A DNA stretch of 6,227 nt from an uncultured Bacilli bacterium (GCA_910586635.1 CAJUJA010000071.1:1-6227), one strand, 5' to 3'; shown: positions 1-6,219, counted from the stretch's first letter. Notes: generated by a model from the sequence alone, not told the origin. Numbers and translations: made by a program.

Positions 1-1005
1 TCCTGTATTATAGTTTGCTATCTCTTGATTATTTTGATCAATTTGTTGTTGCATTCTTTCAATTTCAGTTCCTAAAAACAAATTCATATTTTGTAAATAT
101 TCTATTGCAGATATATCAGTAACTTGTTTTGATTCAAAATCTGCATCTTTTAAATAAGATGAAAATAAATCTATTTTTAAATATGTATTCAAATATTCAT
201 ACATATCTGTCTTAGAAAAATCTCCAGTATAATTTCTCTCATGATTAAATGGTATCCCTGCACCAATTATGTCCTTATTAAAAACGATATCTGTTTTTAT
301 GTCTCTATACCATGGAACAGGATATTTTTCTATCCAAACGACATCCCCTACTTGATAACTTTCTCCATCTGAAAATGTTACAGTTTCCTCAGCAAAACGC
401 GGTTTTATAATTACTCTTGTATATTTTTTACCATTTGTTAATTCTATCTCATCCAATTGTTCTGGATCAAATTTTTCTGAATATTCATCATAATTTCTAC
501 TATCTACTGTATAGTTTTTACGAATACTGTTTAAAGTTGGATCTCTTTGTAAAGAAATTTTTTTCAAATCATAGATTCTTCCTAAGTCTTTTTGTAATTG
601 TTTTGAAGCTATTTTTTTAGGAAGATATCCAGCTTCTAGTTGTACTACCCCATCTTTTCTTATGACTTCATTCGAGGCAATTTTAGAGATTTCTGAGTAC
701 GGTAAAGCGACGCGAATCCCACCATCACGGTCATAAACAGTGCTGTCGTTACTATCACCAATTTAGTAAACGACGCGGGCGTCATTATAACCATCACATG
801 TTTTAGTCCAATAATATCCTGTTCTGCATTCTAACCTATTCTCTCCACCTTTTGTAAAAAAATTTGAAGCAACCAATCCCCCTAATGCGATTGCATAGTC
901 TGTTATTGCTGCCTTTGTTCCTATTTTGTCAAATATCTCTAACCGATTATTTCCAATAATTTGGTCTTCTCTTAGTAAATCTAATTCTATTTCATTCAAA
1001 TCCAT
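1..1005 (-). pseudogene. Uncharacterised WTxT/ARVV/RxALPY-family protein, broken by in-frame TAA; runs off left edge
   Basis: The frame opens with ATG at 1005-1003, reads 80 codons, meets TAA at 765-763 (codon 81), and then stays open in the same frame for 254 more codons to the window edge. Both halves look like one protein. Residues 28-43 (KIGTKAAITDYAIALG) and W66-T-K-T69, D75-A-R-V-V79 precede the stop; G95-G-I-R-V-A-L-P-Y103 follows it, the layout of a family I recall from gut Firmicutes genomes with no known function (recall, not a search). The core resembles C-type-lectin/FGE-like or DUF6273-like C-termini. The part after the stop contains the equally family-like blocks Y-T-V-D-S-R-N-Y-D-E-Y and P-F-N-H-E-R-N-Y-T-G-D-F, and the visible end is Gln-rich and probably coiled coil (about residues 303-335). 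No ATG in frame closely follows the stop, so restart is unlikely. If the stop is real, only an 80-residue fragment is made. A sequencing error or recoding remains possible. Confidence 0.75.
697..795 (-). other. GC-rich patch over the presumed variable region of the broken gene
   Basis: Counting bases, 701-780 is 40/80 G+C, while 601-660 is 20/60 and 801-860 is 19/60. The patch encodes codons 71-103, from just after W-T-K-T to A-L-P-Y. Within it Ala/Arg/Val/Pro codons are GCC, CGC, GTC and CCG, whereas AGA is the usual arginine codon elsewhere in the window. Adenine-containing codons for Y, N, D and S alternate with adenine-free runs such as GCCCGCGTCGTT. The in-frame TAA lies inside the patch. 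The pattern would fit a locally diversified or converted cassette, but no template copy is present here. Confidence 0.45.
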
Positions 1006-1014
1006 AACTCCACA

Positions 1015-1022
1015 CTTCCTTT
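1015..1022 (-). promoter_or_regulatory. Ribosome binding site fixing the start at 1005
   Basis: Minus-strand AAAGGAAG lies 9 bases before ATG at 1005. An earlier in-frame ATG at 1044 would add 13 residues, but it has no comparable site and would lie upstream of the candidate -10 box at 1028-1033, so 1005 is preferred. Confidence 0.7.
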
Positions 1023-1027
1023 GATTT

Positions 1028-1033
1028 ATTATA
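1028..1033 (-). promoter_or_regulatory. Candidate -10 box for the gene starting at 1005
   Basis: Minus-strand TATAAT lies just upstream of the ribosome site at 1015-1022, giving a predicted leader of about 15-20 bases. The -35 is poor: the hexamer at 17 bases spacing is TATAAA. The box lies after the operon terminator at 1061-1095, as expected for an independent transcript. Confidence 0.5.
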
Positions 1034-1060
1034 TTAACACACACAAGGGATTTATACTAC

Positions 1061-1095
1061 AAAAAAATCACTTTTTTTGTAATAAAAGTGATTTT
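1061..1095 (-). terminator. Rho-independent terminator of the acyltransferase/synthetase operon
   Basis: The perfect 12-bp arms AAAATCACTTTT (1064-1075) and AAAAGTGATTTT (1084-1095) enclose an 8-base loop. Read on the minus strand the stem runs straight into seven T residues (1061-1067). The stem is built from the last codons and TGA stop (1070-1068) of the upstream acyltransferase gene, so coding and termination signals overlap. Confidence 0.85.
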
Positions 1096-1664
1096 ACTTC
1101 TTCATATAATTTTTCATTTGCCTCTTCTAAGTTCATATTATTTATTTGAAATGGTTTTCCATAACAAATCATCAAATTTTTACTTCTAAATTTATACTCT
1201 CCTGTAATTGCAAAGGGAACTATCGTAGCATTTGTTTTACTTGCCATAGAAACCGTTCCCATTTTAAATGGTAATAATAGTTGATCAGTTGTTTTATTAC
1301 GAGTTCCCTCTGGAAATAGACCAATAGCTCCCCCATTTTTTAAAATTTCTATCGCATAATCTGTACTTTCCTTATTTTTTCTACTCCTATCAATTGGAAT
1401 ACAACCAACTAATTTAAAGAACCATGCCATCTTACCATCAAAATATTCCTGTTTCGCTAAATAGTGAATTACTCTTTTTGTTGCCATTATCGTTAAACAT
1501 TGATCATAAATATGTTTATGATTACCCACGATTAAAATAGGTCCTTCTTTAGGAATATATTCTTTATTTAAAATTTTAGGATGATAATAAATATTGAATA
1601 GCATTCTCATTAGTGGAGTTAATAATTGATATGCCCTTTCGCCTCTAAATCTTTTCTTACCCAT
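1068..1664 (-). CDS. plsC: PlsC-type 1-acylglycerol-3-phosphate O-acyltransferase (third gene of lipid operon)
   Basis: This is a 198-residue member of the glycerolipid acyltransferase (PlsC/LPLAT) family, which moves an acyl group from acyl-CoA or acyl-ACP to lysophosphatidic acid or a similar acceptor at the inner membrane face. All four family blocks are present: N48-H49-x4-D54 (catalytic His/Asp), G87-C-I-P-I-D-R-S94, F117-P-E-G-T-R122 (phosphate binding), and V149-P-F-A-I-T-G155. Length is usual for short bacterial PlsC proteins. The ATG at 1664 has GAGGAG a few bases upstream and overlaps the synthetase gene by 8 bases, so translation is probably coupled. The TGA stop is buried in the terminator stem. 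It is a paralogue of the acyltransferase at 3417-3998: the central blocks align without gaps (N-I-x-Y-H-P, R-V-I-H-x-L-A-K). The exact acceptor cannot be read from sequence; the symbol is family level. Confidence 0.9.
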   Translation of the reverse strand: MGKKRFRGERAYQLLTPLMRMLFNIYYHPKILNKEYIPKEGPILIVGNHKHIYDQCLTIMATKRVIHYLAKQEYFDGKMAWFFKLVGCIPIDRSRKNKESTDYAIEILKNGGAIGLFPEGTRNKTTDQLLLPFKMGTVSMASKTNATIVPFAITGEYKFRSKNLMICYGKPFQINNMNLEEANEKLYEEVKSLLLQKK

Positions 1665-3420
1665 GTCTACTCCTCATTCTAATCTCTTTATTTTCTTGTT
1701 GTAACTTTCTAAAATCAACTTTCCCCACTAAAGTTCTAGGAAGAGATTTTCTAAATTCATATTCATATGGTAATGCATATTTTGGTAAATTTTTCTTACA
1801 CCTTTCTTTTAGTTCCTCAATGATTTTATTACTTTCACGATATCCTTTTTTTAATACAATATAAGCCTTTGGAACTTCTACTTTATATTCATGCTTAATT
1901 CCAACAACACTAGATAGCATTACTGCTTCATGTTCTTCTAATACTGCTTCTATCTGTGATGGATATACATTATATCCTGATGATACAATTAATCGTTTTA
2001 GTCTACTCGTATATTTAATAAATCCATTTTCATCCATAGTTCCCAAATCACCTGAGTGAAGCCAAATATTGCCATCCTCATGAATGTGAAGAGCTAAATT
2101 GGTCTCTTTTTCATTATTATAATACCCAAGCATTACATTAGGTCCACTAATACAAATTTCACCTTCTTGTCCATAAGGTAATTGTTTATCTTCTTGTGAA
2201 AATATCCCAATATAACAACCAGGAAACGGGATTCCTACACTTCCTTTTTTAGGAATATTTTTAAGCCCTAGGCAAACTGCTGCTAAACATTCACTCATCC
2301 CATATCCTTGAATAATTCTAGTAGAGGAACCATGTTGATGTAAAAATTCATTGATCTTTTTTTCTAAAGAAGGTTTTAGACTATCACCTCCTGAAATGGC
2401 ATATTTTAAGTAATTCAATTGTATCTTTTTTTCTCTTGGACTGTTTATCATTGCTTCAAACAAAGTAGGAACCCCTATGACAAACTCTGGTTTATGTTTC
2501 ATTAAAATTTTATCAAAGTCACTAGCCTTAAATTGTGGAATTAAAATACACTCAGCACCTAAACACAGGGGTGTAAAAACACATACCCCTAAACCAAAAC
2601 CATGAAATATTGGCATGATTGATAAACATTTATCTCCCTTTCTTAATTCTTCAAATACAATCCGAGCTTGCTCAACTAAGGCAATGAAATTACCACTAGA
2701 TAAAACAATCGCTTTTGGGCTTCCAGTGGATCCTCCACTGTGAAGCATAGTAGCAGGAGTATTTTTACCACCTACAAAATGATTTTTCTTTTTATTAAAA
2801 TTTTTACCTAACTTTATAAAGTCTTTCCAATAAATATATTTATTGTCTCTATAAGGTAACTCTGTTTTATATCCACTTGTTACCTTATACCCAAAATTAT
2901 ATGGAAAAGACATCGAATCACTAGCTCTTACTATAATAGTCTTATATACTTCTGTGCTATCTAAAATATTTTTAATTTTTGTATAGTCAATATCAATTAG
3001 CAATAACATAACACTTGAAGTATCAATCAAGGTATCTTTGATTTCATTTTCACTAGCTAAGGGGTGCACCATGTTTGAAATTACACCAATTTTATTTAAC
3101 GCTAAAAAAGCAATGACCCCTTCTGGAGTATTTGGCATACAAATAGTTACAACATCACCTCTTCTTATTCCTAGTGATAAAAAAGAGTTAGCACAATCAT
3201 CTACTTTTTTTATTAGCTCCTTATATGTGATTTTAGTACCATAATAGTTAAGTGCTGTTAATTGTTTGTGTTTTAATGCACAGTCAATAAAATATTGATA
3301 TAATGATTGATTAGGAATTTCTAAATCCATTTGATTTTTATTATAATATTTACTCCAAGGTGCGGAGGGCTTTTTCTTAAATCCGAAAAATCGAAAAAAC
3401 TTCATATGGAATATACTCAT
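1657..3420 (-). CDS. AMP-forming acyl-CoA (or acyl-ACP) synthetase, ANL superfamily
   Basis: This 587-residue adenylate-forming enzyme would convert a carboxylic acid, most likely a fatty acid, plus ATP to acyl-adenylate and then to a thioester. The ANL motifs are all visible: the P-loop L226-H-S-G-G-S-T-G-S-P-K236, aromatic/E motif G372-Y-G-M-S-E377, ATP-ribose motif H455-S-G-D458, hinge region S472-R-L-K-R476 followed by S-S-G-Y-N-V-Y-P, and the C-terminal catalytic lysine K567 in L-V-G-K. The start at 3420 overlaps the upstream TGA by 4 bases (ATGA) and has AAAGGAG 8 bases before it. The first 20 residues are basic and aromatic (FFRFFGFKKK), perhaps membrane-associating. Placement between two acyltransferases points to fatty-acid activation for phospholipid synthesis or repair. 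Chain length and thiol acceptor (CoA or ACP) cannot be told; no acyl-carrier gene is nearby. Confidence 0.92.
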   Translation of the reverse strand: MSIFHMKFFRFFGFKKKPSAPWSKYYNKNQMDLEIPNQSLYQYFIDCALKHKQLTALNYYGTKITYKELIKKVDDCANSFLSLGIRRGDVVTICMPNTPEGVIAFLALNKIGVISNMVHPLASENEIKDTLIDTSSVMLLLIDIDYTKIKNILDSTEVYKTIIVRASDSMSFPYNFGYKVTSGYKTELPYRDNKYIYWKDFIKLGKNFNKKKNHFVGGKNTPATMLHSGGSTGSPKAIVLSSGNFIALVEQARIVFEELRKGDKCLSIMPIFHGFGLGVCVFTPLCLGAECILIPQFKASDFDKILMKHKPEFVIGVPTLFEAMINSPREKKIQLNYLKYAISGGDSLKPSLEKKINEFLHQHGSSTRIIQGYGMSECLAAVCLGLKNIPKKGSVGIPFPGCYIGIFSQEDKQLPYGQEGEICISGPNVMLGYYNNEKETNLALHIHEDGNIWLHSGDLGTMDENGFIKYTSRLKRLIVSSGYNVYPSQIEAVLEEHEAVMLSSVVGIKHEYKVEVPKAYIVLKKGYRESNKIIEELKERCKKNLPKYALPYEYEFRKSLPRTLVGKVDFRKLQQENKEIRMRSRHG

Positions 3421-3998
3421 TTTTTATTCTCCTTTTCTAATTCTAGTCCTATCTTTTTCATTAACTTTTCATTTTCTGTATCTAAATCATTCTCTATCTT
3501 ATAGGGAGGAAAAAATTTAATTTGAATTTTTTTTCGAAATACTCTATATTTCCCTGTTATAACAAATGGAATCAGTGGACTATTTGATTCTTTTCCCATT
3601 TTAACTGCACCTATTTTAAAAGGCATTATAATGTCATTCGTGCGATTGATTGTACCTTCTGGAAAAATACCGATTGCTTCTTTATTCCAAAGTATATCTA
3701 TAGCTTGTTTCAAAGCTTTCTTATCATGTGTTTTTCTATTCAGTGGTATAATTCCCATATGATTAAATATAATCCCTTTTATTCCTTTTGTAAGCTCATC
3801 CTTAGCTAAAAAATGAATCACTCGATTGGTGGATGACATTAATAACAAACAATCTAAGTAATTTGTATGATTTCCTGCTAAAATAATAGGTCCTTTTTTA
3901 GGTATATGGTCTATTCCAATATATGTAGGATGATATAATATATTAAAAAATATTTTTATAATTGGTCTTGTTATTTTATATAATAAAGTTTTTTTCAT
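3417..3998 (-). CDS. PlsC-type glycerolipid acyltransferase, first gene of lipid operon
   Basis: This 193-residue acyltransferase has the catalytic motif N43-H44-x4-D49, block II I84-P-L-N-R88, block III F112-P-E-G-T116 followed by I117 where the paralogue and most PlsC proteins have Arg, and block IV I143-P-F-V-I-T-G149. The hydrophobic/basic N-terminus (residues 4-22) probably rests on the membrane. The start at 3998 has GGAGG at 4003-4007 and lies about 20 bases after a predicted transcription start from the -10 box at 4025-4030. It overlaps the synthetase gene by 4 bases. With the last operon gene it forms a paralogous pair that may have split roles (different acceptors or positions on glycerol). 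The change after block III may mark that split. Family assignment is secure; substrate is inference. Confidence 0.88.
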   Translation of the reverse strand: MKKTLLYKITRPIIKIFFNILYHPTYIGIDHIPKKGPIILAGNHTNYLDCLLLMSSTNRVIHFLAKDELTKGIKGIIFNHMGIIPLNRKTHDKKALKQAIDILWNKEAIGIFPEGTINRTNDIIMPFKIGAVKMGKESNSPLIPFVITGKYRVFRKKIQIKFFPPYKIENDLDTENEKLMKKIGLELEKENKK

Positions 3999-4024
3999 TT
4001 ATCCTCCATTATCACTCTATTTTT

Positions 4025-4030
4025 ATTATA
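4025..4030 (-). promoter_or_regulatory. Candidate -10 box of the lipid operon promoter
   Basis: A consensus TATAAT on the minus strand lies directly after the T-run of the preceding terminator and 26 bases before the ATG at 3998. No good -35 is seen at 16-18 bases (the sequence there is the terminator hairpin), so the promoter would depend mostly on its -10. Confidence 0.5.
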
Positions 4031-4032
4031 AC

Positions 4033-4054
4033 AAAAAACTAGTATGAATACTAG
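4033..4054 (-). terminator. Rho-independent terminator of the Tim44-like gene
   Basis: CTAGTAT (4039-4045) and ATACTAG (4048-4054) form a perfect inverted repeat. Read on the minus strand it begins 2 bases after the TAG stop and is followed by six T residues (4033-4038). The stem is short and AT-rich and its realistic loop is four bases, so termination may be incomplete and could leak into the lipid operon. Confidence 0.65.
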
Positions 4055-4056
4055 CC

Positions 4057-4764
4057 CTACTTATTTTCTATATTGTTAATGGTAAAACTCTTTGTTACTA
4101 AATCAATCACTCCACTATTACAATAACTACATTTTTTATGTTTTAACGATTTAATTGGTGCCCCACAATTTGGACAATTAAGTCCTAAAGCTTTTAACTT
4201 ACTATCTACCTGATCAGAGTCTATTACATAAATGCACTCCGTAATGATACGGTCTTGTTTTTTATGGAAGACTTCTTGATTCTTTTTATAAAAATATTCA
4301 AATGCAGTCCCAAAATAGATGGTAGCAATTCCTTTTTTGTTTTCATATTTACTTATGACTGTTTTGTGAAATTTTATATTTTTATATTCTATATGTTCGT
4401 CTTTTAAATCTTTTATTTTAGTGAGAACATATTTTTTTACCTTTTCGTTCGTAGTTTTTAATCTTTTAATATCTTTTTCTTCTATTGCATCCAAACACTC
4501 TATAATGTTAGACTCAACAAAAGATTTCAATTCATTTATATTCATTTCTGGAAAATCTATTTTTAACTGATCTAGATATAAATTATCTAAACTAGATAAA
4601 GATTTTGGAGTTTCTTCATCTAAGAATTTCCCTCTTTCTATCATACCTTTTATATCAGAAGTTCCCAAAATTTTTCTAGATAATTTTTTTAATTTTATCG
4701 TAACTATAAAATATAGTATCATAATAAAAACGATTAAAACTAGTACTCCTATTAAAAACCACAT
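4057..4764 (-). CDS. Membrane-anchored Tim44-like protein with C-terminal zinc ribbon
   Basis: This protein of 235 residues starts at the ATG at 4764. It has one strong N-terminal membrane helix (about residues 2-23), then a K-L-x-x-L-S-R-K segment and an E-T-P-K-S-L motif. A soluble middle resembles the Tim44-like (Tim44/Mba1-type) domain, and a C-terminal zinc ribbon carries C197-P-N-C200 and C212-S-Y-C215. I recall this layout from proteins annotated as zinc-ribbon or Tim44-like in Clostridia and relatives; a function in bacteria is not established. No second helix is visible, so the bulk should sit on one side of the membrane, probably the cytoplasm given the basic residues after the helix. 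An ATG at 4785 would add 7 residues, but it lacks a ribosome site, while AAAGGAG lies 6 bases before 4764. It is a single-gene unit with its own terminator. Confidence 0.8.
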   Translation of the reverse strand: MWFLIGVLVLIVFIMILYFIVTIKLKKLSRKILGTSDIKGMIERGKFLDEETPKSLSSLDNLYLDQLKIDFPEMNINELKSFVESNIIECLDAIEEKDIKRLKTTNEKVKKYVLTKIKDLKDEHIEYKNIKFHKTVISKYENKKGIATIYFGTAFEYFYKKNQEVFHKKQDRIITECIYVIDSDQVDSKLKALGLNCPNCGAPIKSLKHKKCSYCNSGVIDLVTKSFTINNIENK

Positions 4765-4770
4765 AAAATT

Positions 4771-4777
4771 CTCCTTT
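4771..4777 (-). promoter_or_regulatory. Ribosome binding site fixing the start at 4764
   Basis: Minus-strand AAAGGAG lies 6 bases before ATG at 4764. It is inside the coding part if the upstream ATG at 4785 were used, and that upstream ATG has only AT-rich sequence before it. A -10-like TATAAA at 4791-4796 would place the transcription start near 4785, again excluding that start. Confidence 0.7.
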
Positions 4778-4785
4778 ATTTTCAT

Positions 4786-4969
4786 GCTTTTTTATAATGA
4801 TATCATAAATAAAAGTATTTTCAAACCTAAATTAAAAAATGGTTTTTAATCATTCGTTCCTAAAACAATTATCCTTTTTGTTTCAACATAAGAAACCAAG
4901 ATATCCCAGTATTGATAGAATACCTTTAACTTCTTTCTACCAATACATCTTAATCTAATTTAATATTCT
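4786..4969. other. Non-coding gap with two inverted repeats
   Basis: No credible reading frame is seen on either strand. It contains an AT-only palindrome at 4831-4850 (ATTAAAAA, four-base loop, TTTTTAAT), which could be a weak terminator for the amidotransferase gene on the minus strand. It also contains a longer imperfect repeat at 4909-4946. A -10-like TATAAA at 4791-4796 may serve the Tim44-like gene, with no good -35 at standard spacing. Confidence 0.5.
4909..4946 (-). repeat. 12-bp inverted repeat, stem-loop in the 3' region of the amidotransferase transcript
   Basis: Minus-strand GTATTGGTAGAA (4946-4935) can pair with TTCTATCAATAC (4920-4909) across a 14-base loop. The single non-Watson-Crick position is G-U on the minus-strand RNA but an A-C mismatch on the plus strand, so the structure favours a minus-strand transcript. 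No T-run follows, so it is not a classical terminator. It might stabilise the 3' end. Confidence 0.45.
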
Positions 4970-5662
4970 TTATATCTCATCTTTACTACACCTTTTAACA
5001 AACTCATGAAATATTGGGTTCATGGTCTCCATTAATTCTGGATGCCACTTAATTCCCATTACAAATTTCTTACCTTCTAATTCTATTGCTTCTACTGTAT
5101 CATCAAGTGGGCAAGTTGCTACAACCTTATATGCTTTTATTTCCTCTTTTTTTGCAATACATGTATGAATACTATTAACCTTTAACTTTTTTTCTTTCAT
5201 AATCTGAAATAATGTAGAGTTTTTTTCAATTTCTATGTCATGAGCTATTTTTGAACCGAACTGATTATGAAAGATATTATCATCAATATGAACGCTTCCT
5301 CCCATAGCTCTAATTAAATTATTAAATCCAGAACAAATTCCTAAAATGGGAATATCTTTTTTTATACATATTTTAGCTATTTCTTCTTCATATTGATTAC
5401 TAACTAGTCCCCCTTCTAATACTATTCCATCTAAATGACTTAATAACTCTTCTAAGTCTTCCATTTCTTGTAAGGATAGTTGACAATTATCTAAATTTTC
5501 ATCTAGTTTAAATCCTATTTTCCGATCGGTTGGTAGTATTCCAATAACTAAGGCATGATTAGTTATTAATACTTTCCTAATTTCATCTACTATTTCCATA
5601 TAATGCCACATATCTGTTTCCATACACGGCTTCGCTACTATTCCAACTAATGGTTTTTTCAT
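4970..5662 (-). CDS. Class-I glutamine amidotransferase / gamma-glutamyl hydrolase family protein (peptidase C26)
   Basis: This 230-residue protein resembles the PuuD (gamma-glutamyl-GABA hydrolase) branch of class-I glutamine amidotransferases, which cut gamma-glutamyl bonds with a Cys-His-Glu triad. The nucleophile is C110 in G108-I-C-S-G-F-N, and the His/Glu pair is H207 and E209 in W206-H-P-E. The L82-E-G-G85 turn would form the oxyanion hole. A block N163-S-I-H166 corresponds to the family N-S-x-H-H region but has Thr in place of the second His. It is slightly shorter than PuuD of E. coli (about 254 residues by recall). The start at 5662 has a strong GGAGGTG site (5669-5675) 6 bases upstream. 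No putrescine or GABA genes are near, so the substrate is unknown; a soluble cytoplasmic hydrolase is most likely. Confidence 0.85.
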   Translation of the reverse strand: MKKPLVGIVAKPCMETDMWHYMEIVDEIRKVLITNHALVIGILPTDRKIGFKLDENLDNCQLSLQEMEDLEELLSHLDGIVLEGGLVSNQYEEEIAKICIKKDIPILGICSGFNNLIRAMGGSVHIDDNIFHNQFGSKIAHDIEIEKNSTLFQIMKEKKLKVNSIHTCIAKKEEIKAYKVVATCPLDDTVEAIELEGKKFVMGIKWHPELMETMNPIFHEFVKRCSKDEI

Positions 5663-5682
5663 AAATTACACCTCCAATAAAA

Positions 5683-5710
5683 AGTATACTAAAATAGTAA
5701 AATATGAAAA
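5683..5710 (-). promoter_or_regulatory. Candidate promoter of the amidotransferase gene
   Basis: TATACT at 5683-5688 (minus strand) with TTTTCA at 5705-5710 as a weak -35, 16 bases apart. The predicted leader is only about 14 bases before the ATG. A small palindrome TACTA-AAA-TAGTA at 5687-5699 overlaps the -10 and spacer and could be a repressor site, but it is too AT-rich to be convincing. Confidence 0.45.
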
Positions 5711-5736
5711 AAACATTTTATGTATCAATTTTGTTT
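5707..5736 (-). terminator. Weak candidate terminator after the GyrI-like gene
   Basis: Seven T residues on the minus strand (5707-5713) follow short complementary segments: ACAT/ATGT at 5713-5723, or AAACA/TGTTT spanning 5711-5736. The stems are only 4-5 bp, so this is a possibility only. Confidence 0.3.
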
Positions 5737-6219
5737 ATCTTTTATTGGAATATATAAATAGCAATTATCTTTTGTATATAATTCAATTTCCGGTTTATTC
5801 AATATGATGTAATCTGTTGATTTTATAAATCTGTTATATATATAATCATAAATTTTAGTAATTTCTTTTTGGTCAATTACTCCCACTTCAAATACTGCAT
5901 ATGTCCCCTGCTCTATTTCCATCTTTTTTGTACAAGGAAGTTTTATTTCACTACCAACATAATAATAGTATTCATCATTTACCTCATCACAAATAGAGAT
6001 TCCATACATTCCATTTTTATCAAAAATATCCCTGATACCGTTCTCTCTAAGTCTTTTATAAAGTTCCCTAATTCTAAATAATAAATCATCGTGATTTTTT
6101 TCATGTGCTTCAAAACAATAAATGCTCTTCTTATTAAACTTTTTTATTTCATAATTTATTTCATGCTCAGTATTATCATCCTTTCTTAATGTAATTACTG
6201 AAAACTGTTTATATTTCAT
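5725..6219 (-). CDS. GyrI-like / AraC effector-binding domain protein, possibly continuing past the right edge
   Basis: The 164 residues read as a GyrI-like small-molecule-binding domain (also called AraC effector-binding or Cass2-like). The C-terminal half has the family pattern G105-T-Y-A-V-F110, a helix I-Y-D-Y-I-Y-N-R-F (123-131) where the family often has W-L, S134-x-x-Y137, P143-E-I-E-L-Y148 and I157-P-I-K160. The N-terminal half holds a matching pseudo-repeat (Y-K-R-L-R-E-N-G-I, Y-G-I-S, Y-Y-Y-V-G). No helix-turn-helix is visible. The ATG at 6219 has only AAAGTGAT before it, weaker than its neighbours' sites, and the two upstream in-frame codons are open. Residues 5-25 (F-S-V-I-T-L ... 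I-N-Y-E-I) resemble the linker that joins an AraC-type DNA-binding domain to this domain. So the start may be internal and the gene may be an AraC-type regulator cut by the window. A stand-alone ligand-binding protein is the alternative. Confidence 0.75.
   Translation of the reverse strand: MKYKQFSVITLRKDDNTEHEINYEIKKFNKKSIYCFEAHEKNHDDLLFRIRELYKRLRENGIRDIFDKNGMYGISICDEVNDEYYYYVGSEIKLPCTKKMEIEQGTYAVFEVGVIDQKEITKIYDYIYNRFIKSTDYIILNKPEIELYTKDNCYLYIPIKDKQN

Noticed and set aside
417..620. 67-codon plus-strand reading frame
   Set aside because: It lies antisense to the continuous family-like minus frame and encodes a low-complexity F/L/Y-rich product with no ribosome site.
763..765. Recoding or a non-standard genetic code for the TAA
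   Set aside because: TAA also ends the amidotransferase gene normally, and no recoding element is seen near 763; a nonsense change is simpler.
1003..1044. Start at 1044 for the left-most gene
   Set aside because: It has no ribosome site and lies upstream of the candidate -10 box; ATG at 1005 has AAAGGAAG at good spacing.
3038..3244. 68-codon plus-strand reading frame
   Set aside because: It is a shadow of the well-supported acyl-CoA synthetase gene on the other strand.
4831..4850. AT-only palindrome as a confident terminator
   Set aside because: It has no GC pair in the stem and only a short T-rich tail; such palindromes are expected by chance at this base composition.
5869..6081. 70-codon plus-strand reading frame
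   Set aside because: It is antisense to the GyrI-like domain gene, with no recognisable product.
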